A stretch of DNA of 64,000 nt, taken from contig JAKASR010000016.1 in NCBI GenBank assembly GCA_021818955.1, forward strand, positions 19,263 to 83,262, given 5' to 3'. The notes beneath the pieces are model-generated. The model ran no database searches. It saw only the letters and a program-made list of their open reading frames with translations, and was not told the origin of the DNA. The position numbers and the translations under genes were made by a program. Of this stretch, positions 16,537-24,206 are shown piece after piece (position 1 is the first letter of the stretch; each line of letters begins with the position of its first letter). The DNA comes from Acidobacteriota bacterium. Lineage in GTDB: Bacteria; Acidobacteriota; Terriglobia; Terriglobales; SCQP01.

Positions 16537-17759
16537 TCAAGATCGAAGATCCGGGGCCGGCGCGCTTCGCCCCGGGCCTGCGGCGGTTCTGGATAGCCGC
16601 CGCCGCCGTGGGGATGGTGCTCACGGCCGTGGGGCTGTGGGCCAACCCGCAGCAGGCCTGGCACGGCTACCTGATCAATTACCTGTATTTTCTGATTCTG
16701 TCGCTGGCGGGCGTGTTTCTGGTGGCGCTCGAATACGTCACCAGCGCTACCTGGTCGGTGGCGTTCCGGCGGCTGGCGGAGTCGCTCACCCGCTACCTGC
16801 CCATCGCGTTCGTGGCCACGATCGTATTGCTTTTCGGTTTTCACGATCTGTACCGCTGGGCGCAGCCAGGCTATCATTTCCATCGCGCCAGCAAGCAGGC
16901 TTGGTTTAACATCCGCTTCGTGGGCGCGCGCGCCTTGATTTACGTAGGGCTGTGGACGCTGTTCGGCTGGTGGTACGTGCGCCGCTCGCTGCGAGTCGAC
17001 GATGCCTGGCGGCGCGGGGAATCCACCGCCGGATATCAGCCCCGCCGCACTCCGGGCGGGTTTGGCAAGCTGCCCAGCCCGGTCGGCCGGCTCAGCGCCG
17101 GCTTTATGGTGTTATTCGCGGCGACGTTCACGCTGGCGGCATTCGATTGGGTGATGTCGCTGGAGCCGCGCTGGAACACCACGATGTACGGCGTCTATTT
17201 ATTCGCCGGATTATTCGAGGCGGGATGGGCGCTGGTGTTGTTGCTGGCGGTGCTGCTGCGGCGGCGCGGCATGCTCGGCGGGTTGCTGCGCGATCATCAG
17301 TATGTGGACCTGGCGCGCATGCTGCACGCCTTCAGCATCTTCATGGTGTACATCGGTTTCGAGCAGTACATGCTGATCTGGTACGCCAACTATCCGGCGG
17401 AAACGGTCTTCTACCATCAGCGCATCGTCAACGGCTGGGGATGGGTATTCCTGTTCCTGCTATTCGCCAAGTGGGTGTTTCCGTTTACCGTGTTGTTGCA
17501 CCAGAAAATTCGCCGCAATGAGAAGGTGCTGCTGACGATGGCGGGCCTGGTGCTGGTGGGCGAATGGGTGGATCTCTATTGGCTGATCATGCCGTCGTTC
17601 CATGCTCATTTCGTCTTACCCGACTGGATAGTGCTGGGCGAGTTCCTGGCCTTCCTGGGGCTATTCGGGCTGGCCGTGACCGGATTCCTGAGCAAGCACT
17701 CGACGGTGCCGGTGGGCGACCCGCGGCTGGCCCATTCGGTGGCGGGAGATTATCTATGA
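16509..17759 (+). CDS. actF: Alternative complex III subunit F (second quinone-type membrane subunit)
   Basis: 416 residues from MSSLHEAAVV at 16509, chosen because the longer frame to 16290 runs inside actE in another phase. Ten or so membrane helices are visible, starting FWIAAAAVGMVLTAVGLWAN and including YLYFLILSLAGVFLVALEYV and SLEPRWNTTMYGVYLFAGLF. ActF is a distant paralogue of ActC and lies on its opposite side in the complex. Conserved-looking charged and aromatic residues (HDLYRW, EQYMLIWYANYPAET) match the ActF family. The stop overlaps the diheme cytochrome start (ATGA). Confidence 0.95.
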   Translation: MSSLHEAAVVKIEDPGPARFAPGLRRFWIAAAAVGMVLTAVGLWANPQQAWHGYLINYLYFLILSLAGVFLVALEYVTSATWSVAFRRLAESLTRYLPIAFVATIVLLFGFHDLYRWAQPGYHFHRASKQAWFNIRFVGARALIYVGLWTLFGWWYVRRSLRVDDAWRRGESTAGYQPRRTPGGFGKLPSPVGRLSAGFMVLFAATFTLAAFDWVMSLEPRWNTTMYGVYLFAGLFEAGWALVLLLAVLLRRRGMLGGLLRDHQYVDLARMLHAFSIFMVYIGFEQYMLIWYANYPAETVFYHQRIVNGWGWVFLFLLFAKWVFPFTVLLHQKIRRNEKVLLTMAGLVLVGEWVDLYWLIMPSFHAHFVLPDWIVLGEFLAFLGLFGLAVTGFLSKHSTVPVGDPRLAHSVAGDYL

Positions 17760-18853
17760 ACCCGCATGCGACCCCGCCGCCCGCGAATACGCCGCCGCCC
17801 AGCCTGCCCCGCGTCACGCTGGGCCAGATATTGATTCTCAGCCTGGTGCTGGTCATCGTGCTGGGCGTGATCGCCGGCATTTTCAAGCACGAATACAAGC
17901 GCGCCGGGATGCGCGCGCGTTTCAGCCTGCGCACGCCCAAGACGATTGGCGGAGCCGCGCCGCCGGTGAACCTGCGCGCGCTGCTGAAAGACAACCCCAA
18001 GCTATATGCCGAAGGCCAGCAGGTGTACGCGGTCAACTGCGCCGTCTGCCATGGAACCGACGGATACGGGAACGGACCGCGCGCGGCCGGCTTGAATCCG
18101 CCGCCGCGCAACTATCACACCGGCACGTTCCTGTACGGGACCTCCAAGCTGGCGCTGTATCACACCATCAGCAACGGCATTCCCGGCAGCGCCATGCCCA
18201 GCTTCGCGATGATGCCGCCGGAACAGCGGATGGCGGTGATTCAATACATCCGCCACTGGATTCCCAACCCGGAGCATGACACCCCGGCGCAACTGGCGGC
18301 GCTGCCCGCCGCTACCGCGGCCAGCGGCCTCGCGCCGCTGCCCAAGCTCAAACCGGTGCCGGAAGGACCCCACGTTCCCATCGCGCTGGCGATGCAAATG
18401 ATCGAGCAAATATCGAAGACCGGGCCGGCGCCGGCGGCCGGGCCAGCGCCAGCGCCGGTAGGACAGTTTGCGCTGGGCGCGGCGATATACCAAAGCCGTT
18501 GCGCGCAATGTCATGGCGCGGACGGCGCCGGCGGCATCCCCACCGAATTCATCTGGTCGCATCCCTGGGCCGAGGTGGAGGCGGCCAGTTTCCGACAGCC
18601 GCAGATGGGGCTGAACTGGACCACCGACCCTGCCGTATTTGCCCAGTTGGTCACGCATGGCTTGGCGGGGCGGGTTATGCCGGGATTTGGAACGCTGACC
18701 CAACCGGAAATGACAGCGCTGTACGCATACGTTGAAGCGCTGGCCGGGGTCGCGGCTCCAGCCCCCGCCGGCAGCCCGCCGGCTTCCGGAACTCATCCGC
18801 CTGCCGCCGGCAATTCCGCCGGATCGGCTCCGCGCTCGCGAGGTGCGCATTGA
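17756..18853 (+). CDS. Membrane-anchored diheme cytochrome c between ACIII and oxidase genes
   Basis: 365 residues. One N-terminal anchor (QILILSLVLVIVLGVIAGIF, about residues 23-42) precedes two cytochrome c domains with CAVCHGTDGYGNGPRAAGLN near residue 95 and CAQCHGADGAGGIP near residue 250. They are separated by a Pro/Ala-rich linker, and the tail is also Pro/Ala/Ser-rich. The likely distal Met residues are in GSAMPSFAMMP and RVMPGFGTLTQ. It sits exactly between actF (ATGA overlap) and ctaC (one-base overlap), and CtaC here has no fused heme domain. The simplest reading is a tethered electron shuttle from ACIII to the oxidase (inference from position). Confidence 0.9.
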   Translation: MNPHATPPPANTPPPSLPRVTLGQILILSLVLVIVLGVIAGIFKHEYKRAGMRARFSLRTPKTIGGAAPPVNLRALLKDNPKLYAEGQQVYAVNCAVCHGTDGYGNGPRAAGLNPPPRNYHTGTFLYGTSKLALYHTISNGIPGSAMPSFAMMPPEQRMAVIQYIRHWIPNPEHDTPAQLAALPAATAASGLAPLPKLKPVPEGPHVPIALAMQMIEQISKTGPAPAAGPAPAPVGQFALGAAIYQSRCAQCHGADGAGGIPTEFIWSHPWAEVEAASFRQPQMGLNWTTDPAVFAQLVTHGLAGRVMPGFGTLTQPEMTALYAYVEALAGVAAPAPAGSPPASGTHPPAAGNSAGSAPRSRGAH

Positions 18854-19623
18854 TGCCGCTGTTTTGGACCGCATGGATTCACCCGACCGCCTCCGGCCTG
18901 GACGCCGCACTGGCGGCGGTGCAGCCGCTGCACAACTGGTTGACGTCGCCGGGCTCGCCGATGGCGAGGCGGATGCGCAGCAATATCGGCTACGAGCTGG
19001 AATTGACACTGCCGTTCATTATCGCCGCCTGGGTGCTGCTCGCCTATTGCCTTTACCGGTTTCGGCGCGGGCGCGGGCATAGCGCGGCAAAGTTTTCGCA
19101 CAACAACAAGCTGGAAGCTACCTGGACGGTGCTGCCCATCCTGGCGCTGATCGCGGTGATGTTTCCGGCTTACAAGCTGCTGCATCATATCGATTACGGC
19201 CCCCGTCCCGATCTGAGCATCAACGTGGTGGGGCATCAGTTTTTCTGGGAGTTCAAATATCCCGGCTACGGCATCGATCGCGCCAACCAGGCGCTGGTCG
19301 TCCCCGCCAACCGCAATATTGCGCTCCACATCACCAGCGTGGATGTCATTCACGGATTCTTTGTGCCCGATCTGGGAGTACAGATGGACGCCGTGCCCGG
19401 ACACATCACCTACGCCTGGTTCCGGGCGCAACCGGGAACCTACCGCGGGCAATGCTCGCAATTGTGCGGCACGCTGCATAGCGAGATGCTGATCAAGATC
19501 ATCGTCCTGCCACCGGAGCAGTTTCAGGACTGGCTGAGCCGACACGCCAAGGCCACCGGCAGCACCCGGCTGCGGCGGCCCCCACGGTGGCACCGGGAGT
19601 TCCGCGCCGGGAGGACCGCATGA
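18853..19623 (+). CDS. ctaC: Cytochrome c oxidase subunit II
   Basis: 256 residues from the ATG at 18853 (a TTG precedes it directly; the ATG shares a base with the upstream stop, TGATG). Two membrane helices (ELTLPFIIAAWVLLAYCLYR and WTVLPILALIAVMFPAYKLL) precede a periplasmic cupredoxin domain. The binuclear CuA ligands are visible in SVDVIHGFFVPDLGVQMDAV and GQCSQLCGTLHSEM (two Cys, His, Met). No CxxCH follows, so this is the non-heme form. The stop overlaps ctaD (ATGA). Electrons probably come from the diheme cytochrome encoded just upstream. Confidence 0.95.
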   Translation: MPLFWTAWIHPTASGLDAALAAVQPLHNWLTSPGSPMARRMRSNIGYELELTLPFIIAAWVLLAYCLYRFRRGRGHSAAKFSHNNKLEATWTVLPILALIAVMFPAYKLLHHIDYGPRPDLSINVVGHQFFWEFKYPGYGIDRANQALVVPANRNIALHITSVDVIHGFFVPDLGVQMDAVPGHITYAWFRAQPGTYRGQCSQLCGTLHSEMLIKIIVLPPEQFQDWLSRHAKATGSTRLRRPPRWHREFRAGRTA

Positions 19624-21224
19624 GTACTGTTGCCGCCACCTTACCGGAAACGCAGCCGCGCTATCACGGCCTGCGGGACTGGCTGACTACAACCGATCAT
19701 AAAAAAATCGGACTGCTCTACCTGGGATTTGCCTTTATCAATGTCTGGGCAGGCGGTCTTCTGGCCGGACTGATCCGCCTGGACCTGTACAACCCCGGCT
19801 GGAAGATCATCTCGCCCGATTTCTACAACCAGCTCATCACCATGCACGCCACCCTGATGATTTTCATGGCGGTGATGCCCGCATTCGCCGGCATGGGCAA
19901 TTACCTGGTGCCGCTGATGATCGGGGCGCGCGACATGGCGTTTCCCAAGCTCAACGCCTTCTCGTTCTGGATCATGGTGCCGGCGGCGCTGATGATGTAC
20001 GCCAGCTTTTTCGTGCCCGGCGGCTCGGCGCGCGGCGGCTGGTGGAGCTATCCGCCGCTTTCCACCTTCCAATTCATGGGCGGCCACGGCGAAGATCTCT
20101 GGATTCTAGCCATCCTGCTGCTCGGCATCTCCTCAGTCACCGGCGCGATCAACTTTCTGGTGACCATCAGCGATATGCGCGCTCCCGGCATGGGCTGGTT
20201 CCGGCTGCCGCTGTTTGTCTGGAGCTGGTTTGTGACCGCGACCATGCTGCTGGTGGCGCTGCCGGTGCTCAGCGGCACGCTGATCATGCTGCTCAGCGAC
20301 CGCCTGTTCGGCACCGGGTTTTTCCGGCCGGCGCTGGGCGGCGACCCGCTGTTGTACGAACACCTGTTCTGGTTCTTCGGGCATCCCGAGGTGTACATCA
20401 TGATACTGCCGGGCTTTGGCATGCTCTCGCACATCCTGCCATCGCTCTCGGGCAAAAAGGTTTTCGGCTACAAGGGCATGGTGTTTGCGCTGATTGCGAT
20501 CGGCACGCTGGGCTACCTGGTCTGGGCGCACCATATGTTCACCAGCGGCATCACCCCGGCGGCGCAGGTGTTTTTCTCGATCTGCAGCTTCGCCATCGCC
20601 GTGCCCACCGGGATCAAAATTTATTCCTGGATCGCCTCGATGTGGGGCGGCGTGATCCGCTTTGTGACGCCGCTGCTATACTGCGTCGGCATGATTGCCA
20701 TGTTCACCTTTGGCGGGCTGACCGGCATTATGCTGGCCAACGTGCCTTTCGACATCCTGGTGCACAACACCTATTTTGTGGTTGGGCATTTTCATTACGT
20801 GCTGGTGGCCGGATCGGTGATGGCGCTGATTGGCGGCATCTACTTCTGGTATCCCAAGATGACCGGCCGCATGTACAACGAGAAGCTGGGGAAATGGAGT
20901 TTCTGGCTGCTGTTCATCGGCATCAACTGGGTGTTTTTCCCGATGCATATTCTGGGCATCATGGGCATGCCGCGCCGGGTGGCAATCTATCGCCCGCAGT
21001 TCGCTTTCTGGAATCAATTCATATCACTGGGCTTTTTCCTCCTACTGGCGGGCGGGCTGGTCTTCACCTGGAATATGGTGATTTCGCTGCGCCGCGGCGA
21101 GCGCGCCAGCAACGATCCCTGGCAGGTAAACGATATCCAGCATGCCTTTGAGTGGACGACTTCCAGCCCGCCGCCGGCGTACAACTACGCCGAAATTCCG
21201 GAGCTGGAAGCGTCGGAAGCGTAA
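19620..21224 (+). CDS. ctaD: Cytochrome c oxidase subunit I
   Basis: 534 residues from the ATG at 19620 that overlaps the ctaC stop. About twelve helices. Heme and copper ligands are visible: LITMHATLMIFMAVMPAFAG (low-spin heme His), FFGHPEVYIMILPGFGMLSH (CuB His and the cross-linked Tyr, with the Glu of the D-channel end), VWAHHMFTSG (two CuB His) and VVGHFHYVLVAGS (heme a3 and heme a His). The HPEVY glutamate marks an A1-type proton channel. The C-terminal extension after ATG-distal helix 12 is short. Terminal oxidase of the aerobic chain fed by ACIII. Confidence 0.97.
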   Translation: MSTVAATLPETQPRYHGLRDWLTTTDHKKIGLLYLGFAFINVWAGGLLAGLIRLDLYNPGWKIISPDFYNQLITMHATLMIFMAVMPAFAGMGNYLVPLMIGARDMAFPKLNAFSFWIMVPAALMMYASFFVPGGSARGGWWSYPPLSTFQFMGGHGEDLWILAILLLGISSVTGAINFLVTISDMRAPGMGWFRLPLFVWSWFVTATMLLVALPVLSGTLIMLLSDRLFGTGFFRPALGGDPLLYEHLFWFFGHPEVYIMILPGFGMLSHILPSLSGKKVFGYKGMVFALIAIGTLGYLVWAHHMFTSGITPAAQVFFSICSFAIAVPTGIKIYSWIASMWGGVIRFVTPLLYCVGMIAMFTFGGLTGIMLANVPFDILVHNTYFVVGHFHYVLVAGSVMALIGGIYFWYPKMTGRMYNEKLGKWSFWLLFIGINWVFFPMHILGIMGMPRRVAIYRPQFAFWNQFISLGFFLLLAGGLVFTWNMVISLRRGERASNDPWQVNDIQHAFEWTTSSPPPAYNYAEIPELEASEA

Positions 21225-21254
21225 GCACCGCGGAGACAGTTCAGAGGGGGCATC

Positions 21255-21815
21255 ATGCCGGAAGTTCAGCCCGATCATGCATCCGCCAGCGCAAGCACCG
21301 GCGGCCGAGGCCGGCGACGCAGAAGGCTGGCACTGGGACTGGTAGCCTTCGCCATCTTTATGTTCGGTTTCGCCTACATCAACATTCCCCTGTTCCGGAC
21401 GTTTTGCAACCACTACGGCATCGGGATCGCGCCGGTCAATGCCGCCAGCACGGCCGTGGTGAATAGCAAACGCAAGGTGACGATCATATTTTCCGGCGAG
21501 GTGGGGTCGGGCCTGAGCCTGGAGTTTCATCCGCGCCACGCGATCGAAACCGTGCCCATCGGCCAGCGGGAAGAGAATTTCTACACCTTCGTCAACGCCA
21601 GCAACCAGGCGATACAGTTTCGCGCCATTCACGCCCTGTATCCGTACACCGCGGCGGAGAACGTGGCCATCATCCGCTGCTTTTGCTTTAGCCAGCAGAC
21701 GCTAGGCCCGCATAAAAGCCGCACGCTTCCGGTGATCTATCAGATCAATCCGGGGCTGAAGAAAGACGTAAGCCGCATCAGCTGGCTGTATACCCTATTT
21801 CCGGTGAAGCAATGA
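21255..21815 (+). CDS. ctaG: Cytochrome c oxidase assembly protein (Cox11 type)
   Basis: 186 residues. A basic N-terminus and one membrane helix (LALGLVAFAIFMFGFAYINI) are followed by the Ig-like copper-delivery domain. The copper motif CFCF is present (RCFCFSQQTLGPHKSRTLPV), as is the conserved IPLFRTFCNHYGIG with its Cys. It inserts CuB into subunit I. A strong purine-rich ribosome site (AGAGGGGG) precedes the ATG after the 30-bp gap from ctaD. The stop overlaps the next small gene by four bases. Confidence 0.95.
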   Translation: MPEVQPDHASASASTGGRGRRRRRLALGLVAFAIFMFGFAYINIPLFRTFCNHYGIGIAPVNAASTAVVNSKRKVTIIFSGEVGSGLSLEFHPRHAIETVPIGQREENFYTFVNASNQAIQFRAIHALYPYTAAENVAIIRCFCFSQQTLGPHKSRTLPVIYQINPGLKKDVSRISWLYTLFPVKQ

Positions 21816-22000
21816 GCACAGCGCCAATTTCATGCAAACGTCCGGCCGCAGGGCTGGACCCGAGAATTCGACGCCGCAACCGGCGGCTGGGATTGCTGCT
21901 GAGCTTCCTGGCCATCGGATTCGCCCTCAGCTCGCTCTGGTTCGTGCGGCATCATTGGATTTATCCCGCGCCCGTGAAATGGTGGCGGCCGAAATGGTAG
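21812..22000 (+). CDS. 62-residue single-helix membrane protein in the oxidase operon
   Basis: Short protein with a basic N-terminal half (RIRRRNRRLG) and one membrane helix (LLLSFLAIGFALSSLWFVRH), ending in a Trp/Lys-rich tail (HWIYPAPVKWWRPKW). The start overlaps the ctaG stop (ATGA), and ctaE follows after 29 bp. It is too short for a known catalytic subunit. A small structural subunit or assembly factor of the oxidase is plausible by position, but I recognise no family. Confidence 0.75.
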   Translation: MSTAPISCKRPAAGLDPRIRRRNRRLGLLLSFLAIGFALSSLWFVRHHWIYPAPVKWWRPKW

Positions 22001-22029
22001 GCAGGGGCGAACCCGTCCCGAGATCAACT

Positions 22030-22845
22030 ATGGAATCGCAAGCCTTGACCGCACATACCGAAGCCGAGCCGCATGCGGCAGCGCATGCCAGCGTGCATAT
22101 GCCGGGGCCGAGCTACTGGCCGATCCTGCTCGCCACCGGATTTGGACTGCTGGCCATGGGATTCTTTTTCTGGGCGACAGGCGCGTCCGACACGCTCTGG
22201 CTGATTTTGGGCGCGGTGCTGACGCTGGTTCCCGCCATGGGCTGGGCCACCACCATCGCCGCCGAACGCCGGCACATGGATGCGGACCAAACCGGCCAGG
22301 ATCTGCATAAAGGCTTCCTTTTATTTCTGGTTTCGGAAGGCTGCATCTTCGGGGCCTTCTTCGCCCATAACTACTACATTCGGCTGACCGCGCCCGCCTG
22401 GCCGCCACCGGGGGCTCCGGTGCTGGCCACCACCCTGCCGGCGATTGGCACCTTGGTGCTGGTGCTTTCCAGTTTCGTCGTCAATCTAGCCCACCATGCG
22501 ATCAAGAGCCGCCGCCTGTCGGCAGCCAAAAACTGGCTGTTGCTGACCATCGCCATGGGCATCGGCTTTTTGGCAATTCAAGCGTATGACTGGGGCTTTC
22601 TGCTGCAGTTCGATAAATTTACCCTCTCCAAAGGGGTCTTCGGTTCCGGCTATTACATCATGACCGGCTTTCACGGCATGCACGTCATTGTCGGCCTGCT
22701 GATGCTGTCGCTGGTGTATTGGCGCCTGGAGCGCGGCGATTACAACGACCCGAAGTACAGCTTCTCCACCGATGCCGCCACCTGGTATTGGCATTTCGTG
22801 GATATCATCTGGATCTTCCTGTTTTTCACGATTTACCTGCTGTAA
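22030..22845 (+). CDS. ctaE: Cytochrome c oxidase subunit III
   Basis: 271 residues from the ATG at 22030; the frame is open upstream to 21832 but that part overlaps the small membrane gene in another phase. Seven helices are visible: the first two (YWPILLATGFGLLAMGFFFW and TLWLILGAVLTLVPAMGWAT), then the conserved FLLFLVSEGCIFGAFFAHNY with the lipid-associated Glu, VVNLAHHAIK, FHGMHVIVGLLMLSLVYWRL and the terminal WYWHFVDIIWIFLFFTIYLL. It is the last recognisable gene of the operon. Confidence 0.95.
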   Translation: MESQALTAHTEAEPHAAAHASVHMPGPSYWPILLATGFGLLAMGFFFWATGASDTLWLILGAVLTLVPAMGWATTIAAERRHMDADQTGQDLHKGFLLFLVSEGCIFGAFFAHNYYIRLTAPAWPPPGAPVLATTLPAIGTLVLVLSSFVVNLAHHAIKSRRLSAAKNWLLLTIAMGIGFLAIQAYDWGFLLQFDKFTLSKGVFGSGYYIMTGFHGMHVIVGLLMLSLVYWRLERGDYNDPKYSFSTDAATWYWHFVDIIWIFLFFTIYLL

Positions 22846-23008
22846 CTGAAATTTATATATTCGGCCAAGCTTCATGGGCCACCGCCGTACGTTCCAATCG
22901 CTTGGCTTATATCGGAAGATGACGGCGCGCTACTCAGCATTGCGGAAACCGCGCGCCGGGCTTAACCTTGCCGCTGACAAAAATATTAGCCAGTAAAAAA
23001 TTAAGGGA

Positions 23009-23809
23009 CTAAGCCGCCGGCCGCAGCGCCAGAAACCGCAAGCGGACGTAATCGGCCCACCAGCCCTTTCCCGAATCGTAGAGTAGCGGCCGCAAGCGGT
23101 TTTCCAGCTCCGCCAGCGCCGCCGGACGCGCCGGGGCGGGAATGCGCTCCAGCCATTCAGTGGCGAAGATTTCGTACCAATTGATGACGCCCTTGGGCAA
23201 GGGCGTGGGGCGAGGGAAATATTGGATTAGCTGAACTTCGAAGCCGGCCTGTTGCAACGCCTCATGAAAAGCGCGCGGGGCGGGGTAATATTTCAGGCTG
23301 ACCGGATGCGGCGCCGCCGGATCGAAGCGCCGCACGGTTGCATACAGAGCCTCATTCAAGGCATGAACATTGCCCGCGCCGCCCATTTCGCCGACGAAGC
23401 GCCCGCCGGGCTGGAGCGCGTCAAAAATGCGAATCAATACCGGCGCGATGGTGAGCGGCGCCGCCGCGGCAGGCGAAGTGGATGGAAGCGGTTCAGGCAT
23501 ACCCATCCAGTGCAGGGCGGCATTCGAGAAGGCGGCATCGAACTCGCCCCGGAACGGCATCTGGCCGGCGGCCATCAGGCGAGCGTCCAGGCCGCGGCGT
23601 TGCGCCGCGGCGATCATGGCCGGACTGGCGTCAATGCCGACGACCGCGCAGCCGCGGGCGGCGATTTTTGCAGTTAGAGCACCATCGCCGCAGCCGCTAT
23701 CGAGCACCCGCTCGCCGGGCCGGGGCGCCAAAAGGCCGAGCAACGGCTCGCCCAGCTCGCTGACAAAGCCGGCGTCGCGGCGATAACGATCGGGCTGCCA
23801 GGATTGCAT
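23009..23809 (-). CDS. SAM-dependent methyltransferase (trans-aconitate methyltransferase-like)
   Basis: 266 residues, class I methyltransferase. Motif I is RVLDSGCGDGALTAKIA at about residues 35-51, followed by VVGIDASPAMIAAAQRRGLD (motif II acid) and DAAFSNAALHWM (motif IV, typical of the Tam/UbiE-like group). The C-terminal half has a helical cap with FPRPTPLPKGVINWYEIFAT. A Ser/Pro/Ala-rich insert lies between motif IV and the following helix. It is transcribed toward the oxidase operon. Substrate is uncertain: a small carboxylate is suggested by similarity to trans-aconitate methyltransferase, but this is not proven. Confidence 0.85.
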   Translation of the reverse strand: MQSWQPDRYRRDAGFVSELGEPLLGLLAPRPGERVLDSGCGDGALTAKIAARGCAVVGIDASPAMIAAAQRRGLDARLMAAGQMPFRGEFDAAFSNAALHWMGMPEPLPSTSPAAAAPLTIAPVLIRIFDALQPGGRFVGEMGGAGNVHALNEALYATVRRFDPAAPHPVSLKYYPAPRAFHEALQQAGFEVQLIQYFPRPTPLPKGVINWYEIFATEWLERIPAPARPAALAELENRLRPLLYDSGKGWWADYVRLRFLALRPAA

Positions 23810-23838
23810 GCAGGCGTAATTTGAACCAGGGAACCCGT

Positions 23839-24189
23839 TCAGATGGTGCGGGGCGCCTGTTCCGGCTCGCGGTCGAGGTCAATCGGCTGCAAGACCTCGA
23901 TCACATCCACCATCACCCGCCAGTCGCGGCAGATTTGGGCGATGTGCTTGGGATTGGCACCGACGATGGCGGTGAGGCGGCCGGCATCGGCATCCGCTTC
24001 AGCACGCACGGACTCGAAATCGAGCCCGCGGCGGGAAATGGCATTCAGCAGGCGCAGCAGCGCGCCTTGTTCATTGCGGTAGCGAACCTCGAAACGATGG
24101 CGGCGGGGCGCCTGCGGGTCGAGCCCGGCGGGGGGAGCTTGCAAGCGGGCGTCGGCGGCGGGCGATTGCGAGAGGATCGGCGGGTTCAT
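23839..24189 (-). CDS. ilvN: Acetolactate synthase small subunit, single ACT domain
   Basis: 116 residues from the ATG at 24189; the open frame reaches further upstream into ilvB. One ACT domain is visible (RHRFEVRYRNEQGALLRLLN, then ISRRGLDFESVRAEADADAG and VMVDVIEVLQPID). The N-terminal 35 residues are Pro/Ala-rich. It is shorter than the usual IlvH-type subunit (about 160 residues with a second domain) and resembles the IlvM/IlvN short class. It follows ilvB by 17 bp and would set valine or other branched-chain feedback control on it. Confidence 0.88.
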   Translation of the reverse strand: MNPPILSQSPAADARLQAPPAGLDPQAPRRHRFEVRYRNEQGALLRLLNAISRRGLDFESVRAEADADAGRLTAIVGANPKHIAQICRDWRVMVDVIEVLQPIDLDREPEQAPRTI

Positions 24190-24206
24190 AGGTACGGTTT
24201 CCAATT

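Noticed and set aside
22864..22906. GCCAAGC and GCTTGGC as a bidirectional terminator between ctaE and the methyltransferase
   Set aside because: Loop of about 29 bases and no T-run on either side.
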